Assembly (NCBI GenBank): GCA_041499965.1
Contig: JBGQLG010000006.1
Coordinates: forward strand, 11,868 to 75,867
DNA: 64,000 bases
Source: AR5 sp041499965
Lineage (GTDB): Bacteria > Methylomirabilota > Methylomirabilia > Rokubacteriales > CSP1-6
Direction: 5' to 3'
Notes under the pieces: generated by a model
What the model was told of the DNA's origin: nothing
The model's database searches: none
The model's input: the letters and a program-made list of their open reading frames with translations, nothing else
Shown here: positions 45,508-54,652 of the stretch, one piece after another
Layout: each line of letters starts with the position of its first letter
Numbering within the stretch: the stretch's first letter is position 1
Position numbers and translations under genes: made by a program

Positions 45508-46850
45508 CAGGCGGCGGCCAGGCGGGCGCCGTCGACGCTCGTGAAGCGCCCCTCGACGAAGGCGGGATCGGCCAGGACCCGCAGGTGGAAGGGGATCGTC
45601 GTCTTCACGCCTTCCACGAGCGTCTCGAACAGCGCCCGGCGCATCCGGTCGATGGCCTCGGCGCGGTCGTGGCCGTACACGACGATCTTGGCCAGCAGCG
45701 AGTCGTAGAACGGCGGCACCACGTAGGGCGCCATCAGGTGGCTGTCGACGCGCACGCCGAATCCGCCGGGCGGGATCCACGCGGTCACCCGGCCGGCGCT
45801 GGGCGCGAACGTCACCGGGTCCTCCGCGTTCACGCGGCACTCGATCGCATGGCCGGCCAGGCGCACGTCGTCCTGGCGGTAGCCGAGCGCTTCGCCGGCG
45901 GCCACGCGGATCTGCTCGCGGATGAGGTCGATGCCGGTGATCATCTCGGTCACCGCGTGCTCGACCTGGATGCGCGTGTTCATCTCGATGAAGTAGAAGT
46001 CGCCGCTCTGGGCGTCGACGAGGAACTCGACGGTGCCGGCGCTCGCGTAGTTCACGGCCGCGGCGGCGGCCAGGGCCGCCTTGTGCAGGCCCGCCCGCGT
46101 CTCGGCCGGCAGCGACGGCGCCGGCGACTCCTCGACGAGCTTCTGGTGGCGCCGCTGCACCGAGCAGTCCCGCTCACCCAGGTGCAGCCGCATGCCGTTC
46201 CGGTCGCCGAGCACCTGCACCTCGACGTGGCGGGCCGCTTCGATGTACTGCTCGCAGTAGATCTCCGAGGAGCCGAAGGCCGCCCCGGCCTCGGCCTGGC
46301 AGGCCGCGAACGCCGGTCCCACCTCGGCCCGGCCGCGCACGATGCGCATGCCGCGCCCGCCGCCGCCGGCGGCCGCCTTGAAGATGACCGGGTAGCCGGT
46401 GGCGTCGGCGACCTCGATGGCCTCGGCCTCGTCTTTGAGCGGCAGCTCACTGCCCGGCACCACCGGCACCCCGGCCTGCCGGGCGATCACCCGCGCCTGC
46501 GCCTTGTCGCCCATAAGGCGGATGGCCTCGGGCGAGGGGCCGATGAAGGTGAGGCCGCACGCCCGGCAGATGTCGGCGAAGGCCGGGTTCTCGGCCAGGA
46601 ACCCGTAGCCGGGATGGATGGCCTCGCTGTCGGTCACGACCGCAGCCGAGATGATCGAGGCGAGGTTGAGGTAGCTCGAGCGCGCGTCGTCGGGGCCCAC
46701 GCAGATCGACTCGTCGGCGAGGCGCACGGGCAGTGACTGCGCGTCGGCCGTGGAGTGCGCGATGACGGTCCGGATGCCCATCTCGCGGCAGGTCCGGATG
46801 ATGCGCAGCGCGATCTCGCCGCGATTGGCGATCAGGATCTTGTGGAACAT
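45507..46850 (-). CDS. accC: Biotin carboxylase subunit of acetyl-CoA carboxylase
   Basis: A 447-residue ATP-grasp enzyme that carboxylates biotin on AccB. KILIANRGEIALRIIRTCRE at the start, ATP-binding KAAAGGGGRGMRIVRG, ECRVNAEDPVTFAPSAGRVT and EMNTRIQVEHAVTEMITGID are present, as is ERDCSVQRRHQKLVEESPAP. Length is normal. Unusually it is separated from accB by a metalloprotease gene, 10 bases upstream. ATG start; its stop overlaps thiE. Confidence 0.97.
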   Translation of the reverse strand: MFHKILIANRGEIALRIIRTCREMGIRTVIAHSTADAQSLPVRLADESICVGPDDARSSYLNLASIISAAVVTDSEAIHPGYGFLAENPAFADICRACGLTFIGPSPEAIRLMGDKAQARVIARQAGVPVVPGSELPLKDEAEAIEVADATGYPVIFKAAAGGGGRGMRIVRGRAEVGPAFAACQAEAGAAFGSSEIYCEQYIEAARHVEVQVLGDRNGMRLHLGERDCSVQRRHQKLVEESPAPSLPAETRAGLHKAALAAAAAVNYASAGTVEFLVDAQSGDFYFIEMNTRIQVEHAVTEMITGIDLIREQIRVAAGEALGYRQDDVRLAGHAIECRVNAEDPVTFAPSAGRVTAWIPPGGFGVRVDSHLMAPYVVPPFYDSLLAKIVVYGHDRAEAIDRMRRALFETLVEGVKTTIPFHLRVLADPAFVEGRFTSVDGARLAAA

Positions 46851-46860
46851 GCCCGCGCGG

Positions 46861-48132
46861 CTATCCGCCCAGCACCCGGCGCCACTGGTGCTCGAGCTCG
46901 GCCAGCGGCAGTCCGTACACCGCCGACACCGCCGTCGAGATGCTCTCGCCGCCGCCCAGCCGCCCCATCAGGCGCCGCATGGCCGGCATGCCGCCGCGAT
47001 CGAGCAGATCCTGCACCACCCACAGCGCGATGTCGTAGCCGGTGCGGGCGCGCGCGGGGTCGGCGTCGCCCAGCAGCTCCTCCAGGCCGGCCAGCGTGGG
47101 CCGTCCCGGCACCCGCAGCATCGGATCCGGCGTCGTGCCCTCCAGCGCCTGGGCGAGGCCCTCGTGGAGCCAGCGCGGGGCCCGGCCGCGGGCGAGGTCG
47201 TGGATCGTCGCGTGGGCGTACTCGTGCACCAGGATGCGCTCCAGCTCGCGCCGTGACGGCAGCGCGCCGCCGGCGGGCAGCCGGATCTTGCCGTCGAACA
47301 GGCCGGTGACCCAGCCGTGCACGCGGGCCACGTCCTGGAACTGGGCGGCGTCGTAGAGGACGACGGTGACGCGCTCGCGGGGGGCCTCGCCGAGCTGCGC
47401 GATCACGCGCTCGCGGGCCGTGCCGAGCCCGGCCAGCAGCGCACGCCGCGCGTCGGCGTCACCGGCGGCGCGCCACTTCACCACGAAGTGCGGCGTGACC
47501 TCGCGGTGAAATCCCGCCTCGGCGCGCGCCTCGCGCTCGATCTTGTCGAGCAGTCGCCGCGCCGCCTCGTGGTCGGGGGTCGCCGCCAGGACGGTGCGCA
47601 GGTGCTCGAGGGCGTGCCCGGCATCGTCGCGCCGATCGTAGAGATGCGCGAGCAGCAGCCGCACCTCGGCGTCGGCGTCCGCCCGCGCCGCCGCCTCCAG
47701 CGGCGCCAGCGCCTCGTCGGCGCGCCCGGCGTGCACCGCCGCCAGGCCGAGCCCGCGCAGCAGCGCCGGGGCGTCGGGGCGCTGGCGCAGCCCCTGCCGG
47801 AAGAGAAGCATCGCCTCCTCCGGACGGCCCTGTCGCAGGGTGTCCCAGCCCCAGCCCTCGAAGCAGCGCGCGACGTCTTCCCGGCGGGCCGCGCTGGCCG
47901 GCTCGTCCTCCCAGGCCTGGCTGAACCGCTCGCACGCGCGCGGGAACTGTCCCGCCGCATAGAGCCGGATCGCCTCGTCGGTCAGCGCCGTCAGCTTCCG
48001 GGCCGGCGTCGCCGGCAGCCGCGGCACGTCGGGGGACCCGGGTGCGCGGGCTCCCCACCACGTCCCGGCTCCGACCACGACGAGCACGGCGACGAAGAGG
48101 ACGAGGGTGGACAGGCTGCGAGGGCGACGCAT
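46861..48132 (-). CDS. TPR-containing gluzincin-like metalloprotease (peptidase MA type)
   Basis: A 423-residue protein with an N-terminal membrane anchor or signal (LSTLVLFVAVLVVVGAGTWW), TPR repeats from about residue 50 to 185, and a zinc protease domain in the last 200 residues. The zinc motif is HEYAH in ERILVHEYAHATIHDLA, and a third-ligand candidate glutamate is in RWLHEGLAQALEG. This HExxH + WLxEG layout is the peptidase MA (gluzincin) pattern. It lies between accB and accC, 10 bases from each. It probably acts in the periplasm; substrate unknown. Confidence 0.8.
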   Translation of the reverse strand: MRRPRSLSTLVLFVAVLVVVGAGTWWGARAPGSPDVPRLPATPARKLTALTDEAIRLYAAGQFPRACERFSQAWEDEPASAARREDVARCFEGWGWDTLRQGRPEEAMLLFRQGLRQRPDAPALLRGLGLAAVHAGRADEALAPLEAAARADADAEVRLLLAHLYDRRDDAGHALEHLRTVLAATPDHEAARRLLDKIEREARAEAGFHREVTPHFVVKWRAAGDADARRALLAGLGTARERVIAQLGEAPRERVTVVLYDAAQFQDVARVHGWVTGLFDGKIRLPAGGALPSRRELERILVHEYAHATIHDLARGRAPRWLHEGLAQALEGTTPDPMLRVPGRPTLAGLEELLGDADPARARTGYDIALWVVQDLLDRGGMPAMRRLMGRLGGGESISTAVSAVYGLPLAELEHQWRRVLGG

Positions 48133-48142
48133 GCGGCGCCGC

Positions 48143-48643
48143 TCAGGACTGCGGGTCGATGAGGAACAGGGGTTGGCCGTACTCGACCGCGTGCGCGTTT
48201 TCGGCCAGGATCCGGGCGACGCGCCCGCCAATCTTGGACTCGATCTCGTTCATGAGCTTCATCGCCTCGATGATGCAGAGCACCTGGCCTTCCTTCACCA
48301 CGTCGCCTTCCTGCACGTAGGGGTCGGCCGTGGGCGAGGATGCCCGGTAGAAGGTGCCGACCATCGGGGCCTCCACGGTGATCAGAGCCGGCGACGCCGT
48401 GTCGGCGACCGGCGGCCGCTCGTCCCCCCCGGCGGCCGGTGCCGTCGACGAGATGGGCGCCGGCGTCGGAGTGGGCGCGGCGGAGCGCTGCACGCGGACG
48501 CGGACGTTGGCCGACTCGACCTCGACCTCGGAGAGCCCGAGCTCGCCCAGCAGTGCCGCCAGCCGGCGGGTCAGCTCGACCGTTCGCTCGTCGCCGGTGG
48601 GAGCGGACGGGGCCGGCGTCGTCGCGCGTCGAGCCTTGGGCAT
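48143..48643 (-). CDS. accB: Biotin carboxyl carrier protein of acetyl-CoA carboxylase
   Basis: A 166-residue carrier. The C-terminal biotinyl domain has EAMKLMNEIESKI with biotin-accepting Lys129, and the family's thumb region YRASSPTADPYVQEGDVV. An Ala/Pro-rich linker (about residues 54-84) connects it to a short helical N-terminus. The ATG overlaps the efp stop by one base, the usual efp-accB order. accC is one gene further on. Confidence 0.95.
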   Translation of the reverse strand: MPKARRATTPAPSAPTGDERTVELTRRLAALLGELGLSEVEVESANVRVRVQRSAAPTPTPAPISSTAPAAGGDERPPVADTASPALITVEAPMVGTFYRASSPTADPYVQEGDVVKEGQVLCIIEAMKLMNEIESKIGGRVARILAENAHAVEYGQPLFLIDPQS

Positions 48644-49212
48644 CAGCCCGCCACCGCCACCCGCCCGAGATATTCGCCCGTCCGAGTGTCGACCTTGACG
48701 ACGTCGCCCTCGTTGAGGAACAGCGGCACCTGCACGACGACGCCCGTCTCCAGCGTGGCCGGCTTGGTGCCGCCCTGAGCGGTGTCGCCACGGACGCCGG
48801 GATCGGTGCGGCTGACCGCCAGCTCGACGAAGTTCGGCACCTCGACACCGGCCGGCGAGCCGTCGATGTAGAGCACGTCGACCACGATGTTCTCCTTCAG
48901 GTAGTCGCGGGCTTCCCCGATCTCGTCAGCCGACATCGAGACCTGCTCGTAGGTCTCGGTGTCCATGAAATTGTAACGGTCGTCCTTGTAGAGGAACTGC
49001 ATGTGCTTCTCGTCGTACTCGACCAGCTCCACCTTCTCACCCGAGCGGAACGTGTTGTCGATCACCTTGCCCTGCCGCATGTGCTTGAGCTTGGTGCGGA
49101 CGAACGCGCCACCCTTGCCGGGCTTCACGTGCTGAAAATCGACGATGGTGTACGGCTGCCCATCGAAGACGATGCGCAGCCCCTTCTTGAACTCCGCGGT
49201 CGACACCACCAT
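48643..49212 (-). CDS. efp: Elongation factor P
   Basis: A 189-residue translation factor that relieves stalling at proline runs. The three domains are complete; the tip loop is HVKPGKGGAF with Lys33 at the position that is modified in many bacteria. The C-terminal end VVKVDTRTGEYLGRV is typical. No modification enzyme is visible nearby. The ATG lies 6 bases after the TPR gene. Confidence 0.97.
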   Translation of the reverse strand: MVVSTAEFKKGLRIVFDGQPYTIVDFQHVKPGKGGAFVRTKLKHMRQGKVIDNTFRSGEKVELVEYDEKHMQFLYKDDRYNFMDTETYEQVSMSADEIGEARDYLKENIVVDVLYIDGSPAGVEVPNFVELAVSRTDPGVRGDTAQGGTKPATLETGVVVQVPLFLNEGDVVKVDTRTGEYLGRVAVAG

Positions 49213-49218
49213 GACGTC

Positions 49219-49941
49219 TCACCCTCTCCGTCGTGAACGGGCTCGTAGCGCGGCCTCGAGCCGCTCCCGCGCCTCGGCATTGTCAGGCGACCGCCGGACG
49301 ACCCGGGTCAGGACGAGCGCGGCCTCGTCGGCCAAGCCCTGCTCCAGGCACAGCGTGCCGAAGGAGAGCGTGGCGAACGTGTCGTCACCCAGCACCCGGG
49401 CCAGGCCGCTGGCATCCACGGGAGCGGCCGGGCCGGAGCGCAGCAGCGACAAAAGCGCGGTCGACTCGCGATCTCCGGGATCCAGGCCGACGGCCTTTTC
49501 GAGGTAGGCCACGGCGGCGTCGATGTGGCCCGCGCGTCGATGCACCTCGGCGGCCAGACGGTGACATTGTACGTCCTTCGGGCTCGTCTGGAGAATCACG
49601 TTGACCTCGGCCAGCGCGGGCTCCAGCTGCCCCTCGGCCAGCAGCGTCTTGGCCAGGATCAGCCGGGCGGTCGTGTAGTGCGGCCAGCGCTGCAGCCCCT
49701 GGCGGCAGAGCCCGATGGCGTCGGCGGTGCGGCCGGCCTTGCGATAGAGATCGGCGAGCTGGGCGAAGGCGAGCGATTCGGGGTCGCGCGCCAGCCGTTC
49801 CTCGTGCCGGCGGATGGCGTCGGCGAGGCCGCGATCGTCGCTCACGGTGTCTGCTCGTGCGAGGTCCGGAGCGTCCCCGCCATCGGCATGGCTCGGACTA
49901 TACGGATGCGTCGTTTTCATTGTCAACGGGCCCGCCGTCAC
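49219..49941 (-). CDS. Tetratricopeptide repeat protein
   Basis: A 240-residue soluble protein made of about four to five TPR units, for example AFAQLADLYRKAGRTADAIG, ARLILAKTLLAEGQLEPAL and HRLAAEVHRRAGHIDAAVAY. No signal peptide, so it is probably cytoplasmic. The GTG overlaps the aroB stop by 4 bases; an ATG at 49920 is an alternative start, and neither has a strong ribosome-binding site. Its position beside the pil-aroB genes suggests a pilus-assembly or scaffold role, but this is inference. Confidence 0.75.
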   Translation of the reverse strand: MTAGPLTMKTTHPYSPSHADGGDAPDLARADTVSDDRGLADAIRRHEERLARDPESLAFAQLADLYRKAGRTADAIGLCRQGLQRWPHYTTARLILAKTLLAEGQLEPALAEVNVILQTSPKDVQCHRLAAEVHRRAGHIDAAVAYLEKAVGLDPGDRESTALLSLLRSGPAAPVDASGLARVLGDDTFATLSFGTLCLEQGLADEAALVLTRVVRRSPDNAEARERLEAALRARSRRRG

Positions 49942-51026
49942 GAGCCGGCCAGATCGTGCAGCGCCGCGCGGATCTGGGCCGGCGGCACGTCGTAGACCAC
50001 CCGGAACTCGCCGAGCCGAGGGGCGAGCACGAACGGCACGCGACCATCGCGGGCCTTCTTGTCGTGGGTGATCGCCGTCAGCACCGCCTCCAGGTCGATT
50101 CCCCCGGCCCGGACCGGCAACCCGAGCCGCGCCAGCAGCTGCTCCTGCCGGGTCACGGTGGCGTCGGCCGCCAGGTCGAGACGGCGGGCGAGGTGGGCCT
50201 CCGCGACGATCCCGAGCGAGACCGCCTCGCCGTGCGTCCAGCGTGCGTAGCCTGTCGCGGCCTCGAGCGCGTGACCGATGGTGTGGCCGTAGTTGAGGGC
50301 GAAGCGCAGCTCGGTCTTCTCCTCGGGATCGCGCTCGATGACCGACGCCTTCAGGCGGCAGGAGCCGCCGATGATCCGTTCGAGCACGTCCAGCCGGCGC
50401 GCCAGCAGCGCCGCGGCGTCACGCTCCACCTCCTCGAAGTAGCGCTGCTCCAGCACGATCCCGTGCTTGACGATCTCGGCCAGCCCCGAGCGCAGCTCAC
50501 GCTCGGGCAGGGTGGTGACGACGACCGGGTCCACGACGACGAGCCGCGGCTGGTGGAAGGCGCCGATCAGGTTCTTGGCCCTGGGATGGTCGATGGCCGT
50601 CTTGCCTCCGATCGAGGCGTCGACCTGGGCCAGGACCGTCGTCGGGAGCGTCACGAAGTTCATGCCTCGCATGTATGTCGCCGCGACGAAGCCGGCCAGG
50701 TCACCGACCGCTCCGCCGCCGAGGCCGAGGATCGTCGAGCTGCGATCGAGACCGGCTGCCAGCACGCGGTCCCAGCAGTGCTCGGCGACGGCCAGCGTCT
50801 TGGCGGCCTCACCCTCGGGGATCTCGAGCACGGTCACGGCAAAGCCGGCCCGCTCGAGGCTGGCGGCGACCGTACCGCCGTGCAGCCGCATGATGGCCGC
50901 GTCGGTGACGAGCGCCGCCCGGCGGCCGACGCCCAGGCCACGCAGCCGCTCGCCCACGCCGGCGAGCGCGCCGGCTTCGACGACGATCGAGTAGGAGTGG
51001 ATGCCGAGGTCGACGGAAACGATCAT
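49938..51026 (-). CDS. aroB: 3-dehydroquinate synthase
   Basis: A 362-residue NAD- and metal-dependent enzyme of the shikimate pathway. NAD-binding GLGGGAVGDLAGFVAATYMR, active-site PTTVLAQVDASIGGKTAIDH, and the metal ligands in NYGHTIGHALEA and WTHGEAVSLGI are clear. ATG start is well placed. The order pilMNOPQ-aroB is also seen in Gammaproteobacteria, where aroK sits in between; no aroK is present here. A strong hairpin separates it from pilQ. Confidence 0.97.
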   Translation of the reverse strand: MIVSVDLGIHSYSIVVEAGALAGVGERLRGLGVGRRAALVTDAAIMRLHGGTVAASLERAGFAVTVLEIPEGEAAKTLAVAEHCWDRVLAAGLDRSSTILGLGGGAVGDLAGFVAATYMRGMNFVTLPTTVLAQVDASIGGKTAIDHPRAKNLIGAFHQPRLVVVDPVVVTTLPERELRSGLAEIVKHGIVLEQRYFEEVERDAAALLARRLDVLERIIGGSCRLKASVIERDPEEKTELRFALNYGHTIGHALEAATGYARWTHGEAVSLGIVAEAHLARRLDLAADATVTRQEQLLARLGLPVRAGGIDLEAVLTAITHDKKARDGRVPFVLAPRLGEFRVVYDVPPAQIRAALHDLAGS

Positions 51027-51062
51027 CGGGAGCGTCAGGGTGGCGGGGCGTCGGTGCCGAGA

Positions 51063-51094
51063 GCGTCCGCCGCCTCAGGGGAGGCGGCGGACGC
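51063..51094 (-). terminator. Perfect 14-bp GC hairpin between pilQ and aroB
   Basis: GCGTCCGCCGCCTC / GAGGCGGCGGACGC with a 4-base loop, 9 bases after the pilQ stop on the minus strand. No U-run follows. It probably ends or trims the pil transcript and reduces transcription into aroB. Confidence 0.65.
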
Positions 51095-51103
51095 GGTGAC
51101 GCA

Positions 51104-53476
51104 CTACCGAGGCGTGCTCGGGATCGACGCGGTGGTGGCGTCCCGCCGGACGATCGACGGGGTGATGAAGACGACCAGCTCGGTCGAGGTGTTGCGATCG
51201 CCGCGCTGCTTGAACAGCCAGCCCAGGATCGGGATGTCGCCGAACAGCGGGACCCGGCGGACGGCCTCCTCGCTCTCGCTGTTCGTGACGCCGCCGATCA
51301 CGAGCCGCTCGCCCTCCTTGATGAGGACCTGCGTCTCGGCCTTCCGCTTGTTGATGGCCGGCGGCTGACCGCCGCTGGCGCCGAGGTCGACGACGGCGCC
51401 GCGCGAGTTGTTCTCGACGAGCACCGTCATCTTGATGCGATTGATGTCGCCCTCGCGGACCACGGTCGGCGTCACCTCGAGCTTCAGCACCGCTTCCTTG
51501 AACTGGATCTGCGTCCCCGCCGAGCTGACCGTGGCGTACGGGATTTCCTCACCGAGCGAGATCGCCGCCTTGTTGTTCTCCACGGTCACGATCTCGGGCC
51601 GGGCCAGCGTGCGGGTCTTCCCCTCGCTCTTCAGGGCCTCGAGCGCGAGGTTGAGGTTCAGGCGGCTGCCCACGATGCCGAACGCGATGCCGGCCGTGCC
51701 CGCCGAGACGACGCCCGGCAGGACGGAGCCGATCGGCAGGTTGACGAGGTTGCCTCCCTGGGGAAGCCCCGTAGTGGAGCTCACCGGCAGGACGGTACCG
51801 GCGCCCGAACCGATGGTCAGATTCGGGTTCGGCAGCGTGCCGAGCCCGCTCGCCGGAATGCCACCGCTGGTGAGCGTGTTGTTCGGCACCGCCTGGCTCG
51901 TGAAGCCGCGACCCACGAGCGTCGCCTGACTGCCCGTCGCCACCCCACCCCCACCCCACTGGACACCCAGGGCGAACAGGTCGTTGCGCGCCAGGATCTC
52001 CATGCGGGCCTCGATCTTCACCTGCGGAAGCGGGATGTCCAGCTTCTCGCGGATGAGGACCTTGATCCGGTCGAGGTCGGCCTCGTAGTGGCGGATGAAG
52101 AGCGAGTTCGTGGGCTTGTGCGCCTTGATCGTGATGCCCTTGGCCAGGACGTCGATCCTTCCGATCGCCTCCAACCCCGACATCGGACCCGGCCCGGGGG
52201 GCGTCTGGCCGGGGCCGAACAGCTGCGAGAATGGGGGAGCCGGGATCACGCCGGGCCCGGAGGTCGGAGCCGCCGGGGCCGAGCCGCCCTGCAGCCCCAG
52301 AATACCCTCGAGCGTCTTGGCGATCTCCTCGGGATCCGCGTAGGAGAGCCGGATCGTCTCCTCCCTGAGCGGACCGCGCGCAGCCTGCTCGGCCGCCGCC
52401 TGCTCGGCGGCGATCTGGCGCGCCTGCGCCTCCTGCTCCTTCAACTTGGCTTCGGCCACCTTCGTGCGGATCTCGGTCTCGGACTTGACCTTGGCTTCCT
52501 CGAGCTTGGCCCGCACCTCGCGCTCCCGGGCGAGCTGATCCTGGCTCACGATGCGGATGACACCGTCACGCTCGACCTTGACGAGGCTCTTGGCCTCCAT
52601 CACGGTGTCGAGGGCCAGGTCCCAGGGAACGTTGCGTAGCGTGATCGACATCTTCCCCTTCACGTCCTCACCGATCACGATGTTGCGCGTGCTCTCGGCG
52701 GCGAGGATACGCAGGAGGTTGACGACGTCGGCGTCCTTGAAGTCGAGCGAGATCAGCCGCGGGCCATCGGGTACCGGCGGCGCGGCGGGTGGCGGCGGAG
52801 GCGGCGTGGCCGGGACCGCGGTCGGAGCCTGGGCCACCCGTACGGGCTCCGGGGCCTTCACCTCGGCGCTGGAGGTCGGCGAGGCGGCGGCGGCGCTCGT
52901 CGGGCTTTTCGGCGCCGTGGGCTTGGCGACGGGTGCGGGTTTCGGAGCCGGGGTCGCCGCCTTGGCTGCCGGCACCGGTTTGGCGGCGGGGATCGGCGCG
53001 GGCGCCGACGTGGCATCGGCGGCGGCGACCTGCTTGGGTGCCGTCTCGGGGAGCCGAGCGCTGGCCGCGGTCGGGATGACGATCGCCAGCCCGTCGCTCT
53101 CCTCGCGGATGGCGTACCCCACCTTCCGGGTCAGCTCCACCACCACGCGAGCCACGCCACGGCGGTACTGGCTGCCGCGGATCTGCTTGAGTGGCTCCGT
53201 CTCCACCGCCAGAGGCGTCTTGCGCCAGCCATAGGTGGTGTCGTCGAAGTCGAGGACGAGGCGGTACGGATGGTCCACCAGCTCCGCCCGGTACTTCACC
53301 TCACCCGTCGTCTTCACGACGATCGTCACCGCATCGGCCTGCGTGGTGACGCTGACGTCGCGAAGCTCGATGCCGGGCGCCGACTGCGCATCCGCCACCG
53401 CACCGATCGGGAGGAGCAGCAGGATCACGGCAACCGCGAACGCCCGTCGCACGATACCCACCCGTTGCTTAGTCAT
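51104..53476 (-). CDS. pilQ: Type IV pilus secretin PilQ
   Basis: A 790-residue outer-membrane pore protein. Signal peptide (residues 1-31), one AMIN domain (about 35-130), a long Ala/Pro/Lys linker (about 140-240), the secretin short domain (about 243-310), an acidic/basic coiled coil (REREVRAKLEEAKVKSETEI), the N1-type domain (KPTNSLFIRHYEADLDRIKV) and the secretin barrel (EEIPYATVSS, then VPLFGDIPILGWLFK near the end). Many PilQ proteins have two AMIN domains; I see one. The ATG directly follows the pilP stop codon. Confidence 0.95.
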   Translation of the reverse strand: MTKQRVGIVRRAFAVAVILLLLPIGAVADAQSAPGIELRDVSVTTQADAVTIVVKTTGEVKYRAELVDHPYRLVLDFDDTTYGWRKTPLAVETEPLKQIRGSQYRRGVARVVVELTRKVGYAIREESDGLAIVIPTAASARLPETAPKQVAAADATSAPAPIPAAKPVPAAKAATPAPKPAPVAKPTAPKSPTSAAAASPTSSAEVKAPEPVRVAQAPTAVPATPPPPPPAAPPVPDGPRLISLDFKDADVVNLLRILAAESTRNIVIGEDVKGKMSITLRNVPWDLALDTVMEAKSLVKVERDGVIRIVSQDQLAREREVRAKLEEAKVKSETEIRTKVAEAKLKEQEAQARQIAAEQAAAEQAARGPLREETIRLSYADPEEIAKTLEGILGLQGGSAPAAPTSGPGVIPAPPFSQLFGPGQTPPGPGPMSGLEAIGRIDVLAKGITIKAHKPTNSLFIRHYEADLDRIKVLIREKLDIPLPQVKIEARMEILARNDLFALGVQWGGGGVATGSQATLVGRGFTSQAVPNNTLTSGGIPASGLGTLPNPNLTIGSGAGTVLPVSSTTGLPQGGNLVNLPIGSVLPGVVSAGTAGIAFGIVGSRLNLNLALEALKSEGKTRTLARPEIVTVENNKAAISLGEEIPYATVSSAGTQIQFKEAVLKLEVTPTVVREGDINRIKMTVLVENNSRGAVVDLGASGGQPPAINKRKAETQVLIKEGERLVIGGVTNSESEEAVRRVPLFGDIPILGWLFKQRGDRNTSTELVVFITPSIVRRDATTASIPSTPR

Positions 53477-54001
53477 CTAGTTGGCCGCCAGTTTTAGGAC
53501 CACGCGGTTGGATTGAGATCCCGGCTTCGCCGAGACGGCGAAGACGACGCTGTCGGCGCCGATCTCGACCAGACGACCGTCGCCGAGCGTGTCGCCCGGC
53601 TTGAGGATGTATCCGATGCCGTCCTGGGCCTCGACGAGCGCGAGCGTGGTCCTCGCGCTCCGGACGATCCCGGTCAGCTTGGTCGTGGCGACCTCGAGTC
53701 CTTTGGGGCCGCCGGTCAGGTCGAGCGGTACGAACGGATCGCGCCGCCCCTTCGACTCGTACGACGTCCCGTCGCCCTGCGGAACCACCGGCGCCGCGAC
53801 GAGCGGCGGTGTCTTGCCGGCCGGTGACGTGGGGCCCGCCTGGGGCACCGGCGTTGCGGGTGCCGCTGGGGCAGGGGGGGTCGAGGCGGCCGCGACCGGC
53901 TGGGGCGTGGACGCGGCGGGCGGTGGAGGCGGCGAGCCGCCACACGCGCCCAGCGCTGCGCACAGGCCGGCGAGACCGACGACGGCGCTTGCCCGCGTCA
54001 C
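53477..54001 (-). CDS. pilP: Type IV pilus lipoprotein PilP
   Basis: A 174-residue lipoprotein that links PilO/PilN to the PilQ secretin. The signal ends in LGAC, a lipobox with the lipid-accepting cysteine near residue 19, then a Pro/Ala-rich linker of about 50 residues. The C-terminal HR domain has YESKGRRDPFVPLDL, VRSARTTLALVEAQDGIGYI and LKPGDTLGDGRLVEIG. Its start overlaps pilO's end by 4 bases. Confidence 0.92.
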   Translation of the reverse strand: MTRASAVVGLAGLCAALGACGGSPPPPPAASTPQPVAAASTPPAPAAPATPVPQAGPTSPAGKTPPLVAAPVVPQGDGTSYESKGRRDPFVPLDLTGGPKGLEVATTKLTGIVRSARTTLALVEAQDGIGYILKPGDTLGDGRLVEIGADSVVFAVSAKPGSQSNRVVLKLAAN

Positions 54002-54651
54002 GAGCGGTCTCCGGTCGACACCGGAAGCGAGGCCCCCGGCTTGGGCGCTACCGGCGCCGCGGGGCGGGCCGGAGCCGGAGCGAGGGTCGACCGGTACATG
54101 TACGTGGCGAGTGTCATATCCGCCTTCATGGAATGCCTCGACTTACCCAGGCCTGACAGCTTGAAGTCGTTCACGGTGACCACCCGCGGCAGCCCCGCCA
54201 CCCGCTCGAAGAACTTGGCGAGCTGGTGATAGTCGCCCTCGGCGGCCAGGATGATCGGGATTTCGTTCACCACGTCCTTGGCTCGGGCCTCCCGGGGCTG
54301 GAACAGCGACACGCCCAGCCCGGCCTGCTCCGCTGCCGAGGACAGGGCGCGGTAGAGCGTCGGCGTCTCCTTCTCCGACGGCAGCCGATCCTGCAGCAGC
54401 ACCAGCCGCTTGTCGAGCTCGACCAGCTCCCGGCGGAAGCGCTCGATCTCGGCGACCTGGAGGCGGGCCTTGGTGACGTCGCCGTTCACCTTGGTCTTCT
54501 TCTGCACGAGGTCGGCGATGCGGTCCTGGACGGGTGAGATCAGGAAGAAGTAGCTGGCCGCGACGAGCGCCACCAGACCCAGCACGCCGAGGACGACCTT
54601 GGGCAGCTTGGGACCGTCGACGAAGTTCTGCAGGGGGGCAGGTAGGGCCAT
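53998..54651 (-). CDS. pilO: Type IV pilus inner-membrane protein PilO
   Basis: A 217-residue protein with one N-terminal membrane segment (VVLGVLGLVALVAASYFFLI), a coiled coil (FRRELVELDKRLVLLQDRLP) and a ferredoxin-like periplasmic domain (DYHQLAKFFERVAGLPRVVT). It forms a heterodimer with PilN in the alignment complex. The ATG lies one base after pilN. A Pro/Ala-rich tail ends the protein. Confidence 0.93.
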   Translation of the reverse strand: MALPAPLQNFVDGPKLPKVVLGVLGLVALVAASYFFLISPVQDRIADLVQKKTKVNGDVTKARLQVAEIERFRRELVELDKRLVLLQDRLPSEKETPTLYRALSSAAEQAGLGVSLFQPREARAKDVVNEIPIILAAEGDYHQLAKFFERVAGLPRVVTVNDFKLSGLGKSRHSMKADMTLATYMYRSTLAPAPARPAAPVAPKPGASLPVSTGDRS

Positions 54652-54652
54652 C

